From contig CAZFEK010000020.1 of assembly GCA_964517465.1 (NCBI GenBank), positions 1-64,000 of the forward strand: a stretch of 64,000 nucleotides of DNA, in the 5' to 3' direction. The translations under genes were made by a program, and so were the position numbers. Position 1 is the stretch's first letter. Every line of letters starts with the position of its first letter. Positions 26,983-35,628 of this stretch are shown here, piece after piece. The notes beneath the pieces were generated by a model. It was not told where the DNA came from, made no database searches, and saw nothing but the letters and a program-made list of their open reading frames with translations. The DNA comes from JACPUX01 sp964517465. GTDB lineage: Bacteria; Pseudomonadota; Gammaproteobacteria; Burkholderiales; Casimicrobiaceae.

Positions 26983-28122
26983 ATGGAACGCGAACAGGCT
27001 ACGAAATTCATTCACGAACTGCTTGAGCTCATGGTCAAGCAAAACGCGTCCGACCTATTCGTCACCGCGGGTTTCCCGCCGGCCATCAAAATCGACGGCC
27101 GCATCACTCCGGTTTCCAAGCAGCCGCTGTCGCCCCAGCACACCATTGCGCTGGCCCACGGCATCATGAACGACAAGCAGGCGGCGCAATTCGAAGCCAC
27201 CAAAGAATGTAATTTCGCCATCAGCCCGGCGGGTCTGGGGCGTTATCGCTGCAACGCTTTTTTGCAGCGCGGCAGCGTCGGCTTGGTGCTGCGAACCATC
27301 ACCACCAAGATCCCCGAGGTCGAGGAACTGGGCCTGCCATCCATCCTGCGCGACGTAATCATGACCAAGCGCGGTCTGGTGATCTTTGTCGGCGCCACCG
27401 GCTGCGGCAAGTCGACCTCCATGGCCTCTCTCTTGGAGCACCGCAATCGCAACAGCTATGGGCACATCATCACCATCGAGGATCCGATCGAATTCGTCCA
27501 TGACCATAAAAACTGCATCGTTACCCAGCGCGAAGTGGGGGTAGACACCGACGATTGGGGAGCCGCCCTGAAAAACTCCCTGCGGCAGGCGCCGGATGTC
27601 ATTCTGATCGGCGAAATCCGCGATCGCGAAACCATGGATTTTGCCATCGCCTTTGCCGAAACCGGCCACCTGTGCCTGGCCACGCTTCACGCCAACAACA
27701 CCAACCAGGCCTTGGACCGGATCATCAACTTCTTCCCGGAAGAGCGTCGCTCGCAGCTCTTGATGGATCTTTCGCTCAACGTTCGGGCCTTCGTCTCCCA
27801 GCGCCTCTTGCCGCGCCGCGACGGCCGCGGCCGCGTGCCGGCGGTGGAAATCATGCTCAATTCGCCTTTGATCGCTGATCTCATCTTCAAGGGCGATGTG
27901 CATGAAATCAAAGAAATCATGAAAAAATCCCGCGAACTGGGGATGCAGACCTTCGACCAATCGCTTTTCGACCTTTACGAAGCGGGTCTCATCACCTACG
28001 AAGATGCCTTGCGCAACGCCGATTCGCTGAACGATCTGAGGCTGACCATCAAGCTGCGAGGCAAAGAAGCCGCGGAACGCAATCTGCTCTCCGGGATCGA
28101 GCATTTGGGCATCGTTGAATAG
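26983..28122 (+). CDS. pilU: PilT-dependent retraction ATPase PilU
   Basis: A 379-residue PilT paralogue: GATGCGKSTSMASLLEHR (Walker A), ITIEDPIEFVHDHKNCIVTQ, LRQAPDVILIGEIRDRETM and FAETGHLCLATLHANNTNQA. The PilT-type AIRNLIRE segment is replaced by LIADLIFKGD, typical of PilU. It follows pilT after 125 bp and assists retraction under load. Confidence 0.95.
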   Translation: MEREQATKFIHELLELMVKQNASDLFVTAGFPPAIKIDGRITPVSKQPLSPQHTIALAHGIMNDKQAAQFEATKECNFAISPAGLGRYRCNAFLQRGSVGLVLRTITTKIPEVEELGLPSILRDVIMTKRGLVIFVGATGCGKSTSMASLLEHRNRNSYGHIITIEDPIEFVHDHKNCIVTQREVGVDTDDWGAALKNSLRQAPDVILIGEIRDRETMDFAIAFAETGHLCLATLHANNTNQALDRIINFFPEERRSQLLMDLSLNVRAFVSQRLLPRRDGRGRVPAVEIMLNSPLIADLIFKGDVHEIKEIMKKSRELGMQTFDQSLFDLYEAGLITYEDALRNADSLNDLRLTIKLRGKEAAERNLLSGIEHLGIVE

Positions 28123-28281
28123 TCACCAAGGCCTCAAGTCTTCACATTTCTGGAGAAGAACGGGGTCGAAGAGATGAATTAGGGGGATTTACAAGGGAGG
28201 CTTGCCCCCTTGTTCCTGGCGGGGGATATACCAGGGGCTGCTCCCCTTGTTGGTGCGAGGGTTTGTTCGCCGGTTGCCGCC

Positions 28282-28612
28282 GGCGCCGCCCGGCGAAGCG
28301 CCCGGGCCAAGGCAACGGCCCAGCGAAGCCGGGCGAAACGCGGCGCCTACGCTACGCCGTTTCCTTGGCGTGGCCGCTCCGGCGCCGCCCGGCGAAGCGC
28401 CCGGGCCAAGGCAACGGCCCAGCGAAGCCGGGCGAAACGCGGCGCCTACGCTACGCCGTTTCCTTGGCGTGGCCGCTCCGGCGCCGCCCGGCGAAGCGCC
28501 CGGGCCAAGGCAACGGCCCAGCGAAGCCGGGCGAAACGCGGCGCCTACGCTACGCCGTTTCCTTGGCGTGGCCGCTCCGGCGCCGCCCGGCGAAGCGTCC
28601 GGGCCAAGGCAA
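28282..28612. repeat. 99-bp minisatellite (3 units plus a partial fourth)
   Basis: Units begin at 28282, 28381, 28480 and 28579, each opening GGCGCCGCCCGGCGAAGCG. The three full units look identical; the fourth is cut after ~34 bp and has a C-to-T change (GCGTCC for GCGCCC). The period is a multiple of 3, so open frames run through it, but no domain or ribosome site supports translation. It lies between pilU and the DUF971 gene. A 7-bp inverted repeat (28191-28213) precedes it without a U-tract. Confidence 0.9.
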
Positions 28613-28776
28613 AGTCCCCGGCGATCCTTTTTTGCTCCGGCTTGTCCGGCTTAGGAAACTCGCCGCGAGCGACCTCCCGGCGAAGAGGGGTTTGCCGCCG
28701 CGAAGGGTCCGCGGAAGGGGCTGGGTTGCCAGAGAAAAGCTGCTAAAATCAAACGCCCAGCGCCCGGAAATGAATC

Positions 28777-29199
28777 ATGGCCGGCTTGACCGAAAACACT
28801 CCCGTTCCCGTCGAAATCAAAATGCATCAGGTCTCGAAAATCCTGGAAGTCACTTTCGACGACGGGCTTCAGGCGCAATTGCCTTTCGAATTCCTGCGCG
28901 TTTTTTCACCTTCGGCGGAAGTGCGCGGCCACGGTCCAGGCCAGGAGGTGCTGCAAACGGGTAAGCGGGAGGTGGACATCCAGAACCTGGAGCCGGTGGG
29001 CTATTACGCGGTTCGCCCCACCTTTTCGGACGGGCACGATTCGGGCATTTACTCCTGGGACTACCTCTATCACCTGGCGCGGGACCAAGACCGCCTTTGG
29101 GCCGACTATCTCGCCCGCCTGCAAGCGGCCGGCGCCAGCCGCGAAACCCCGCTGGGAGGCTTGCGCCCGCCTCCCGCCAAGGGCTGTGGCCATGCTTGA
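28777..29199 (+). CDS. DUF971 protein (GBBH-like N-terminal domain)
   Basis: A 140-residue protein with VEIKMHQVSKILEVTFDDGL, PFEFLRVFSPSAEVRGHGPG, then VDIQNLEPVGYYAVRPTFSD and GIYSWDYLYHL. This is the zinc/iron-type small domain seen at the N-terminus of gamma-butyrobetaine hydroxylase and as a stand-alone gene next to ubiE in many Betaproteobacteria. It overlaps ubiE by 8 bp. Confidence 0.92.
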   Translation: MAGLTENTPVPVEIKMHQVSKILEVTFDDGLQAQLPFEFLRVFSPSAEVRGHGPGQEVLQTGKREVDIQNLEPVGYYAVRPTFSDGHDSGIYSWDYLYHLARDQDRLWADYLARLQAAGASRETPLGGLRPPPAKGCGHA

Positions 29200-29971
29200 G
29201 CACCGCTCCGGAGCTACTCCAGGGAGCCATTCCGACCCCGACGAGACCACCCATTTCGGTTTTCAGCCGGTACCGAAGGAAATGAAGGCCGGCAAAGTTC
29301 GCGCGGTATTCGATTCCGTGGCCGAGCGCTACGACCTCATGAACGACTTGATGTCCGCCGGCCTGCATCGCCTGTGGAAGCGCTTCGCGGTGCAGACGAG
29401 CGGCGTGCGAGCTGGTGCGCGGGTGCTGGATCTCGCTGGGGGCACGGGGGATCTCACCCGGCTTTTTCTGGAGCGCGTCGGGCGCCAAGGCGAAGTTTGG
29501 CTGACCGACATCAACGCCGCCATGCTCAAAGTGGGGCGCGATCGCCTGCTCGATCAAGGGCGGCTCATACCGGTGGTGCAGTGTAATGCAGAAAAGCTCC
29601 CCTTCCCGGACAAACATTTCGACTGTGTGAACATCGCCTTTGGCCTGCGCAATGTCACCCACAAGGAAAAAGCGCTGGCCGAAATGGTCCGAGTTTTGCG
29701 GCCGGGCGGCGCGGCTTTGGTGCTGGAGTTTTCCAAAGTATGGGAGCCGCTGCGTCCGGCATACGACTGGTATAGCTTTCAAGTGCTGCCGCGTTTGGGC
29801 CAAGCGGTGGTGAACGACGCCGAGAGTTATCGTTACCTGGCCGAATCGATACGCATGCATCCCGATCAACCGGGCCTCAAAGCGATGATGGAACAAGCCG
29901 GCCTCGAAGGCGTCCAATGGTGGAATTTGGCGGCTGGGGTGGTGGCATTACACCGCGGTCTCAAATACTGA
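29192..29971 (+). CDS. ubiE: Demethylubiquinone / demethylmenaquinone C-methyltransferase
   Basis: A 259-residue SAM methyltransferase. It shows FGFQPVPKEMKAGKVRAVFD, VAERYDLMNDLMSAGLHRLW, VLDLAGGTGDLTRLFLE (AdoMet loop), FDCVNIAFGLRNVTHKEKAL and LVLEFSKVWEPLRPAYDWYS. It acts in ubiquinone biosynthesis. ATG 29192 is preferred over GTG 29186 because AAGGG lies upstream at suitable spacing. Confidence 0.96.
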   Translation: MLEHRSGATPGSHSDPDETTHFGFQPVPKEMKAGKVRAVFDSVAERYDLMNDLMSAGLHRLWKRFAVQTSGVRAGARVLDLAGGTGDLTRLFLERVGRQGEVWLTDINAAMLKVGRDRLLDQGRLIPVVQCNAEKLPFPDKHFDCVNIAFGLRNVTHKEKALAEMVRVLRPGGAALVLEFSKVWEPLRPAYDWYSFQVLPRLGQAVVNDAESYRYLAESIRMHPDQPGLKAMMEQAGLEGVQWWNLAAGVVALHRGLKY

Positions 29972-30018
29972 GCGTGGCGAAAAATGCGCCGTGACAAAGT
30001 GACCGAATGGAGCAAGAA

Positions 30019-30912
30019 ATGATCAGCAAGAGCGGATTTCTCACGGTATTGGCGATCGTGGCAGCGGTCATGTGTGTGCCGGCCGAAGCCAAGCGCCTCG
30101 GCGGCGGCAAGAGCGTGGGCACCCAGCGCGAAGCGGTGACCCAGCGTCAGGCGACGCCGCCGGCAGCCAGTCCGCAGCAGGCTGCCGCGGCACCCGCGGC
30201 GGCGGCGCCCGCAGCCAGCGGCGCCTCCCGCTGGCTGGGTCCGATCGCCGGCATCGCCGCCGGATTGGGTTTGGCCGCCTTGCTTTCGCACTTTGGCCTC
30301 TCCGAAGGTTTTGCCTCGGTTCTGCTGCTGCTCCTGGTGGTCGTGGGGGTGGTTTTTGTGGTGCGGCTCTTGCTGCGCAATCGAACGCCGGCACCCGCCC
30401 CCGGGATGGCCTACGCCGGGCCAGCGCCGGCCGCACGCGGCCTCCACACGCCCCATGGTTATGAGACCCAGCCCGCTCCGGAGCTATCCGGCGCGGAGCG
30501 CTTCGGCAGCGATGCCGCGGCGCGAGTTGCGGCGCCGAAAATACCGGCGGGTTTCGACGTGGACGGTTTTCTCAAACACGCCAAGCTCAACTTCACTTCG
30601 ATGCAACAAGCTTTCGACCGGGCCGACCTGATGGCGCTCAAAGATCTCACCACGCCAGAGATGTTCCTCGAAGTGAAGCGCGACCTCGATGGACGTGGTT
30701 CCGCCACTAACCAGACCGAAGTGCTCAAGCTTGACGCCGAAGCCATCGAAGTGGTGCAGGAGGGCGATGTGGCCTGGGCCAGCGTGCGCTTTCATGGCCT
30801 GGTGCGCGAAAACCCCGAGGAGCCCGCGACCTCCTTCGATGAAGTCTGGAACCTGCGCCGCGATCTCGCCGCCAAGGAAGGCTGGCTGCTGGCAGGGATC
30901 CAGCAGGTCTGA
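30019..30912 (+). CDS. Tim44-like domain membrane protein
   Basis: A 297-residue protein from ATG 30019; ATG 30007 is possible but has no site. It opens with a signal-type hydrophobic stretch (GFLTVLAIVAAVMCVPAEAK), then an Ala/Pro-rich linker and a TM region (LLLLLVVVGVVFVVRLLL). The Tim44-type domain from ~residue 180 reads DVDGFLKHAKLNFTSMQQAF and SFDEVWNLRRDLAAKEGWLL. Such proteins commonly sit between ubiE and ubiB. Their role is unclear, possibly envelope scaffolding. Confidence 0.85.
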   Translation: MISKSGFLTVLAIVAAVMCVPAEAKRLGGGKSVGTQREAVTQRQATPPAASPQQAAAAPAAAAPAASGASRWLGPIAGIAAGLGLAALLSHFGLSEGFASVLLLLLVVVGVVFVVRLLLRNRTPAPAPGMAYAGPAPAARGLHTPHGYETQPAPELSGAERFGSDAAARVAAPKIPAGFDVDGFLKHAKLNFTSMQQAFDRADLMALKDLTTPEMFLEVKRDLDGRGSATNQTEVLKLDAEAIEVVQEGDVAWASVRFHGLVRENPEEPATSFDEVWNLRRDLAAKEGWLLAGIQQV

Positions 30913-30936
30913 ATCGAGCCTGAACCGGAATCGAGC

Positions 30937-30964
30937 GGGGCGCTGCGGCGCCCCGTGTCTTTTT
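30937..30964 (+). terminator. Rho-independent terminator after the Tim44-domain gene
   Basis: A GC-rich 7-bp stem (GGGGCGC / GCGCCCC) with a TGCG loop is followed by GTGTCTTTTT. It ends the DUF971-ubiE-Tim44 transcript. Confidence 0.85.
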
Positions 30965-31048
30965 GGCCCTCAGTGAGGGCTCGTTCCGGTAAGCCACTCC
31001 GCACTGATCGGCGGGGCTTGCGCCCGACCCGCGGTCAAGATCCGGAGT

Positions 31049-31624
31049 TCATTCTGGCGGCAAGTGCGCCCAATCGATGGTGATTGCCGGCAAAGAGCCC
31101 ACCTCCAGCACGCCCTGGAGTTCGTGGATCGCCGGGCGGCCGTAAGCGCCAGCCGCCAAACGGTAAACCGTAACCAGCCGGTCCGAGGGGTGAACCAGCC
31201 AAACCTCGGGCACGCCGGCGCGCTCGTAGGCCGCGAGTTTTACGGTCTGGTCGTGGCTGCTGGTGGCCGGTGAAAGCACTTCGACCACCCAATCCGGGGC
31301 GCCGCGCATGCCCTTTTCGTCGAGCTTGCTGGGGTCGCATACCACCAAAACATCCGGCTGCACCACGGTGTCGATGCGCTCGTCGGCTTCGTCCGCCTCG
31401 GGCAGGCGCACGTCCAAGGGCGCGATGAAGGCGCGGCATGGCTTTCCCGCCAGGCTGTTGGAAGCTTGACGAAAAACCTCGCCCACGATCTCCTGATGCC
31501 GGCGCGCAGGCGCCGGGCTCATCAGATAGGCCACCCCGTCGATCAATTCATATCGCAGGTCATTCGGCCAGGAAAGGTAGTCGGCATAGCTGTGCCGAAT
31601 TGCATCGCGTCGCGGCAGACCCAT
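31049..31624 (-). CDS. Uma2-family endonuclease-like protein
   Basis: A 191-residue protein. It shows SYADYLSWPNDLRYELIDGV near the N-terminus, VVQPDVLVVCDPSKLDEKGM and APDWVVEVLSPATSSHDQTV with the Uma2 D...ExV pattern, and YERAGVPEVWLVHPSDRLVT. The fold is restriction-endonuclease-like; functions are mostly unknown. It occupies the place between the Tim44-domain gene and ubiB, on the opposite strand. Confidence 0.88.
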   Translation of the reverse strand: MGLPRRDAIRHSYADYLSWPNDLRYELIDGVAYLMSPAPARRHQEIVGEVFRQASNSLAGKPCRAFIAPLDVRLPEADEADERIDTVVQPDVLVVCDPSKLDEKGMRGAPDWVVEVLSPATSSHDQTVKLAAYERAGVPEVWLVHPSDRLVTVYRLAAGAYGRPAIHELQGVLEVGSLPAITIDWAHLPPE

Positions 31625-31697
31625 GGCAAGCCTCGAGGAAAAGGCAAGAGGTCCATTCTATCGCAATGCAAGGGTGCGCTCCCGTACAATGGCGGCC

Positions 31698-33209
31698 ATG
31701 CGAATTTTCCGCTTGCTGAGGATCTTCCAGGTTGCGCTGCGTTATGGTCTGGAGGAGTTCCTGCTCGGTCACGAGCGCTTCCGCGCCATCCGCTGGTTGG
31801 CTGGTGCGGCGCTTTTCTGGCGCTCCCTGCGTTCGCCCCGGGCCGTGCGCTTGCGCGAGGCGCTGGAGGATTTGGGCCCGATCTTCGTGAAATTTGGCCA
31901 GGTTCTGTCGACCCGGCGCGACCTCTTGCCGGCCGATATCGCCGATGAACTCGCCAAGCTTCAGGATCAGGTGCCGCCTTTTGCGTCCCGCGAAGTCGTC
32001 GCCGTGTTGGAGCGAACCTACGGCAAGCCGCTGGCGGAGGTTTTCGCCCGCTTCGAAGAAAACTGCGCGGCCAGTGCTTCGGTGGCGCAAGTGCATTTCG
32101 CCGTTTTGCCCGACGGCAAGTCGGTGGCGGTCAAAGTGCTGCGGCCGGGGATCGCCAAAGTCATCGCCCACGATGTGGCGCTGCTCGACACTGGCGCGGC
32201 TTTGTTCGAACGCCTGTGGTCCGACGGCAAACGCTTGCGCCCCCGCGAAGTGGTGGCCGAGTTCGCCAAACATCTCGAAGACGAACTCGATCTCATGCGC
32301 GAAGCGGCCAATTGTTCGCAGCTCAGGCGCAATTTCGAATACTCGCCGCTTTTGCAGGTGCCCGAGGTGTATTGGGACTGGTGCGCCCGCGAGGTGATGG
32401 TGATGAGCCGCATGTTGGGCACACCGATCAGCCAGATCGAGCGCTTGCGCGAGCTGGGCGTGGACCTCAAGGCGCTGAGCCGTGCCGGGGTGGAGATCTT
32501 TTTCACCCAAGTCTTCCGTGATGGTTTTTTTCATGCCGACATGCACCCGGGCAACATTCTGGTCGCGCCCGATGGCCGCTACGTGGCGCTCGACTTCGGC
32601 ATCATGGGCACGTTGTCCGACCGCGACAAGGAATACCTGGCGCAGAACTTCCTCGCCTTTTTCCGCCGCGACTATCGGCGGGTGGCCATCGCCCACATCG
32701 AATCGGGCTGGGCTCCACCCGAGACGCGGGTCGAAGAATTCGAGGCGGCGATTCGCGCCGTGTGCGAACCGGTATTCGATCGCCCTTTGAGTGAAATTTC
32801 GTTCGGCAAAGTGCTCTTGCGGCTTTTTCAAACCTCGCGCCGCTTCAACATCGAGATTCAGCCCCAGCTCGTGCTCTTGCAAAAAACCCTGCTGAATATC
32901 GAAGGCTTGGGGCGGCAGCTCGATCCGCAGCTCGACCTTTGGGACACCGCCAAACCTTTTCTCGAGCGCTGGATGCGTGACCAAATCGGCCCTGCGGCCT
33001 TCGAGCGCCGCATGCGCGACGAGGCGTTGTTTTGGGTCAAGGTGCTGCCGCAATTGCCGCGGCTGTTGGCGGATCTGGCCAACCGACCGGCAACGCCAAA
33101 CGCCGCGCCGGCGATCAGCCCTCGCCTCGCGCCCTGGCTCCTGGTTGCGGGCCTCCTGGGCGGTGTCGCGGGCGCGGCGACGGTGCTGGTCTTGGCGCTG
33201 CTGCTTTAG
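31698..33209 (+). CDS. ubiB: Ubiquinone biosynthesis regulatory kinase UbiB
   Basis: A 503-residue ABC1/ADCK-family atypical kinase from ATG 31698 (ATG 31689 is also possible). It has the family KxGQ segment (FVKFGQVLSTRRDLLPADIA), a KPLAEVFARFEENCAASASV loop, MSRMLGTPISQIERLRELGV, FFHADMHPGNILVAPDGRYV (catalytic HxDxHPGN) and ALDFGIMGTL. Two C-terminal TM helices (LAPWLLVAGLLGGVAGAATV and on) anchor it in the membrane. The expected ubiJ is not adjacent. Confidence 0.95.
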   Translation: MRIFRLLRIFQVALRYGLEEFLLGHERFRAIRWLAGAALFWRSLRSPRAVRLREALEDLGPIFVKFGQVLSTRRDLLPADIADELAKLQDQVPPFASREVVAVLERTYGKPLAEVFARFEENCAASASVAQVHFAVLPDGKSVAVKVLRPGIAKVIAHDVALLDTGAALFERLWSDGKRLRPREVVAEFAKHLEDELDLMREAANCSQLRRNFEYSPLLQVPEVYWDWCAREVMVMSRMLGTPISQIERLRELGVDLKALSRAGVEIFFTQVFRDGFFHADMHPGNILVAPDGRYVALDFGIMGTLSDRDKEYLAQNFLAFFRRDYRRVAIAHIESGWAPPETRVEEFEAAIRAVCEPVFDRPLSEISFGKVLLRLFQTSRRFNIEIQPQLVLLQKTLLNIEGLGRQLDPQLDLWDTAKPFLERWMRDQIGPAAFERRMRDEALFWVKVLPQLPRLLADLANRPATPNAAPAISPRLAPWLLVAGLLGGVAGAATVLVLALLL

Positions 33210-33778
33210 CGATTCGCCGGCTGCGCGGCGGCCTCGTGATGCTTGCGCAATTGTTCGCGCCAGGCAGTCCAGTCCTGCGGCTTGCCGGAATCGAAGCGCG
33301 CTTGCAGATTGGCCAGTACACGCGGCCAGGCCCGCTCGAAATAGGCGCGCGCTTTGGGCCATTCGCCGGTCTCTCCCCAACCGAGGTGACTGAGGGTCAG
33401 TCGCGTGCCCCCGCCTTCCTTGGCGAAGCGCAGGATCACCACGGTGCGCTGCCGCCGCGCCTCGGGCAGACTGGGCGGGGCATTCCAGGTGAAGGACAAA
33501 AGCCGCTCCGGGTCCACCGCCAGCACCTTCATGTCGTCCGCGCCTTTCATACCCGGCGGCGCGTAGGGGTCCATGATGACGGTGTAGGCGCCGTCGGGCC
33601 GCGCCTCGATGCGCGCTTCCGGGGCGAAGAACTCGACCACGCCTTCGCTGGTGGTCCACGCTCGCCAGACCTCGGCGACCGGCGCACTTAGGGTGACCGA
33701 GAGTTCGATGCCGGTTTCGGCGGCCCACGCGGGGCCGAAGCTGACGACGCCCAAAAGCGCAAACCAAAAGCGACTCAC
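33206..33778 (-). CDS. Exported SRPBCC (AHSA1-like) domain protein
   Basis: A 190-residue protein from GTG 33778, with AAGGGGAAA upstream. It carries a signal peptide (ALLGVVSFGPAWAAE) and then a Bet-v-1-like fold: VTLSAPVAEVWRAWTTSEGV, VEFFAPEARIEARPDGAYTV and RTVVILRFAKEGGGTRLTLS. SRPBCC folds bind hydrophobic ligands. Exported versions are uncommon but do occur. Its last codons overlap the ubiB stop region, so the genes are convergent. Confidence 0.8.
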   Translation of the reverse strand: MSRFWFALLGVVSFGPAWAAETGIELSVTLSAPVAEVWRAWTTSEGVVEFFAPEARIEARPDGAYTVIMDPYAPPGMKGADDMKVLAVDPERLLSFTWNAPPSLPEARRQRTVVILRFAKEGGGTRLTLSHLGWGETGEWPKARAYFERAWPRVLANLQARFDSGKPQDWTAWREQLRKHHEAAAQPANR

Positions 33779-33947
33779 GGTTTCCCCTTCCCTCGACGAT
33801 GCGGACCGCGCCACTCTAGGCTGCGGAGTTGGCCATCGTCAAGACGCGGCGAGTCGATGCAAAGCGGCCTCGGCAACGCGGTCTTTGTGGCGAAGCTGCC
33901 GCTGCCGCCGCTATACTGGGTGCGCTTCGTCGACCTGGAGTGCAAAA

Positions 33948-34805
33948 ATGCCCCTTGTCCTGGAAGGCTTGCGCATCGCGGTGTTGCAGAGGTGTTTTGC
34001 ATTGGCCCTGTTCTTGATGCCCGCGGCAACTTTGGCGGACTCGCTTCTGACTGACCTCAAAGGCGGCCCCGAAGGCCTTTTGCGCTACCCTTCCTCGATG
34101 GAGCCGGTGACCCTCGAAGGGCAACTGCTTTTTCCCCGGGAGAAAACCGGACGCCTGCCCGCTGTGGTGCTGGCGCACGGCAGCGGCGGGCGGGGCCCGG
34201 GGCAGGATCAATGGGCCGAGCACTTGCGCGAGTTGGGCTACGCCACGTTCATCATCGACTACTTCGGCCCGCGCGGCGTGCGCTGGGATTCCGACTTCCA
34301 GCCCACCCCGCTGACCGACGCCATCGACGCCTTGCGCCTGCTGCAAACACATCCGCGCGTCGATGCGCAACGCATCGCCATCATCGGCTTTTCGCGCGGC
34401 GCCCATCTGGCTTACGAAGCGGGCAATCGCGGCAAGCTTGCGGCGCAAGAGCCGCGCTTCGCGGCCCACGTCGCGCTATATCCCAATTGCTCGGTCCTGG
34501 GCGTCGGCGCCGCCGGCCTGTCCGCCCCCGTGTTGATGCTCATTGGCGAACTCGATGAACTTTCACCGGCGGCGCAGTGCCAAGCGCTGGCCGAGCGTGC
34601 CCGCGAGAAGGGCGCGAAGTTCACCCTCAAGATTTATCCCGGCGCCTACCACGCCTGGGATGGGAGCCTGAGCAAAAACTACTACCACCGCGCCATTCGC
34701 CGCACTTACCGGATCGAAGCAAACGCCGCGGTAACGGCGCAGTCGCGCGCCGACGTGGCCGCTTTCTTGCGAAGTGCCTTCGATGGGGGCGAAGGTGGGC
34801 GTTGA
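33948..34805 (+). CDS. Exported dienelactone-hydrolase-like alpha/beta hydrolase
   Basis: A 285-residue protein with an N-terminal signal (CFALALFLMPAATLADSL). Catalytic elements visible are AIIGFSRGAHLAYEAG (nucleophile Ser), MLIGELDELSP (acid) and YPGAYHAWDG (His), with the oxyanion region VLAHGSGG. It hydrolyses an unknown ester or lactone substrate in the envelope. ATG 33948 has GGAG upstream. Confidence 0.85.
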   Translation: MPLVLEGLRIAVLQRCFALALFLMPAATLADSLLTDLKGGPEGLLRYPSSMEPVTLEGQLLFPREKTGRLPAVVLAHGSGGRGPGQDQWAEHLRELGYATFIIDYFGPRGVRWDSDFQPTPLTDAIDALRLLQTHPRVDAQRIAIIGFSRGAHLAYEAGNRGKLAAQEPRFAAHVALYPNCSVLGVGAAGLSAPVLMLIGELDELSPAAQCQALAERAREKGAKFTLKIYPGAYHAWDGSLSKNYYHRAIRRTYRIEANAAVTAQSRADVAAFLRSAFDGGEGGR

Positions 34806-34872
34806 GCGGGGTACGGGGCGGGCCGACTCCTGCCAGCCTTCGAGGCAGGCAAGCGGATTACGGCGCCTTCTC

Positions 34873-35544
34873 ATGGTCGCCTTTCTTCGGCAGGGGGTGC
34901 TGCTCGCCATCCTGGTGCGCGCTGCTTTTGCCATTGCCGAAGCGCCGCAGCATACAAGCCCACCCGTTGGTTACCACGGGCACCGGACGACCAACACGCA
35001 GGTGAGCGACGAGCATCTGGGTGGAATCAAGGCGCCCGCCCTGCGCGACGAGCTTCTCGAAATGGAAGCTCTGGACCAGGCCCCACGGCGGGCTGGGGAT
35101 CTCAAAGGTATGGCTCAAGCCGACCAGCGCAACCTGCCGCGCCTCAAGGAAATCATTGCCAAACATGGCTGGCCGCGTATTTCCATGGTGGGAGAACGTG
35201 CCGCCGGGGCGGCGTTCTTGATCGCGCAGCACGCCGTTCATGATCGGCCATTTCAACTTCAAGTGCTCGCCTTGATGGAAGCGCTTGTCGAGCAAGGCGA
35301 AGTGAGGCCGCGGGAATACGCCTATCTGTACGACCGCACGCATGAGCCGCAGCGCTATGGAACCCAGGGAAGCTGCACCGGGCCGGGCGTCTGGAAGCCC
35401 CGCGAAATCGAGGACGCGGCCCACGTTGACGCCCGACGCGCTGCCGTCGGCATGATTCCGGCGACCTTGGCCGAATACGCTGCAGAAGTGGGGAAACATT
35501 TGTGCCGCCACGCGCAAGCTTCGCCTGCGACATCGAAGCAGTGA
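34873..35544 (+). CDS. DUF6624-type exported hypothetical protein
   Basis: A 223-residue protein from ATG 34873 with a hydrophobic leader (FLRQGVLLAILVRAAFAIAE). The body carries RNLPRLKEIIAKHGWPRISM, GERAAGAAFLIAQHAVHDRP, YLYDRTHEPQRYGTQGSCTG and a C-terminal helix. This pattern is widespread but unassigned. It follows the hydrolase gene in the same direction. Confidence 0.75.
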   Translation: MVAFLRQGVLLAILVRAAFAIAEAPQHTSPPVGYHGHRTTNTQVSDEHLGGIKAPALRDELLEMEALDQAPRRAGDLKGMAQADQRNLPRLKEIIAKHGWPRISMVGERAAGAAFLIAQHAVHDRPFQLQVLALMEALVEQGEVRPREYAYLYDRTHEPQRYGTQGSCTGPGVWKPREIEDAAHVDARRAAVGMIPATLAEYAAEVGKHLCRHAQASPATSKQ

Positions 35545-35628
35545 CGAGAGCGGGCGTCGCCGGTTTTTGACACCGCTGAGCGTGCGGAGCGATACTGCGC
35601 CACCACAACACCAAATCAGAGGAGAGTC

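Noticed and set aside
28282..28612. CRISPR array
   Set aside because: The whole 99-bp unit repeats without variable spacers, and no cas genes are present.
28210..28964. Open frames running through the 99-bp repeats
   Set aside because: Stops are absent only because the period is a multiple of three. There is no ribosome site, domain or signal peptide.
31560..33767. Long minus-strand frame opposite ubiB
   Set aside because: Antisense to a well-conserved gene; its last part only overlaps the real SRPBCC gene in another frame.
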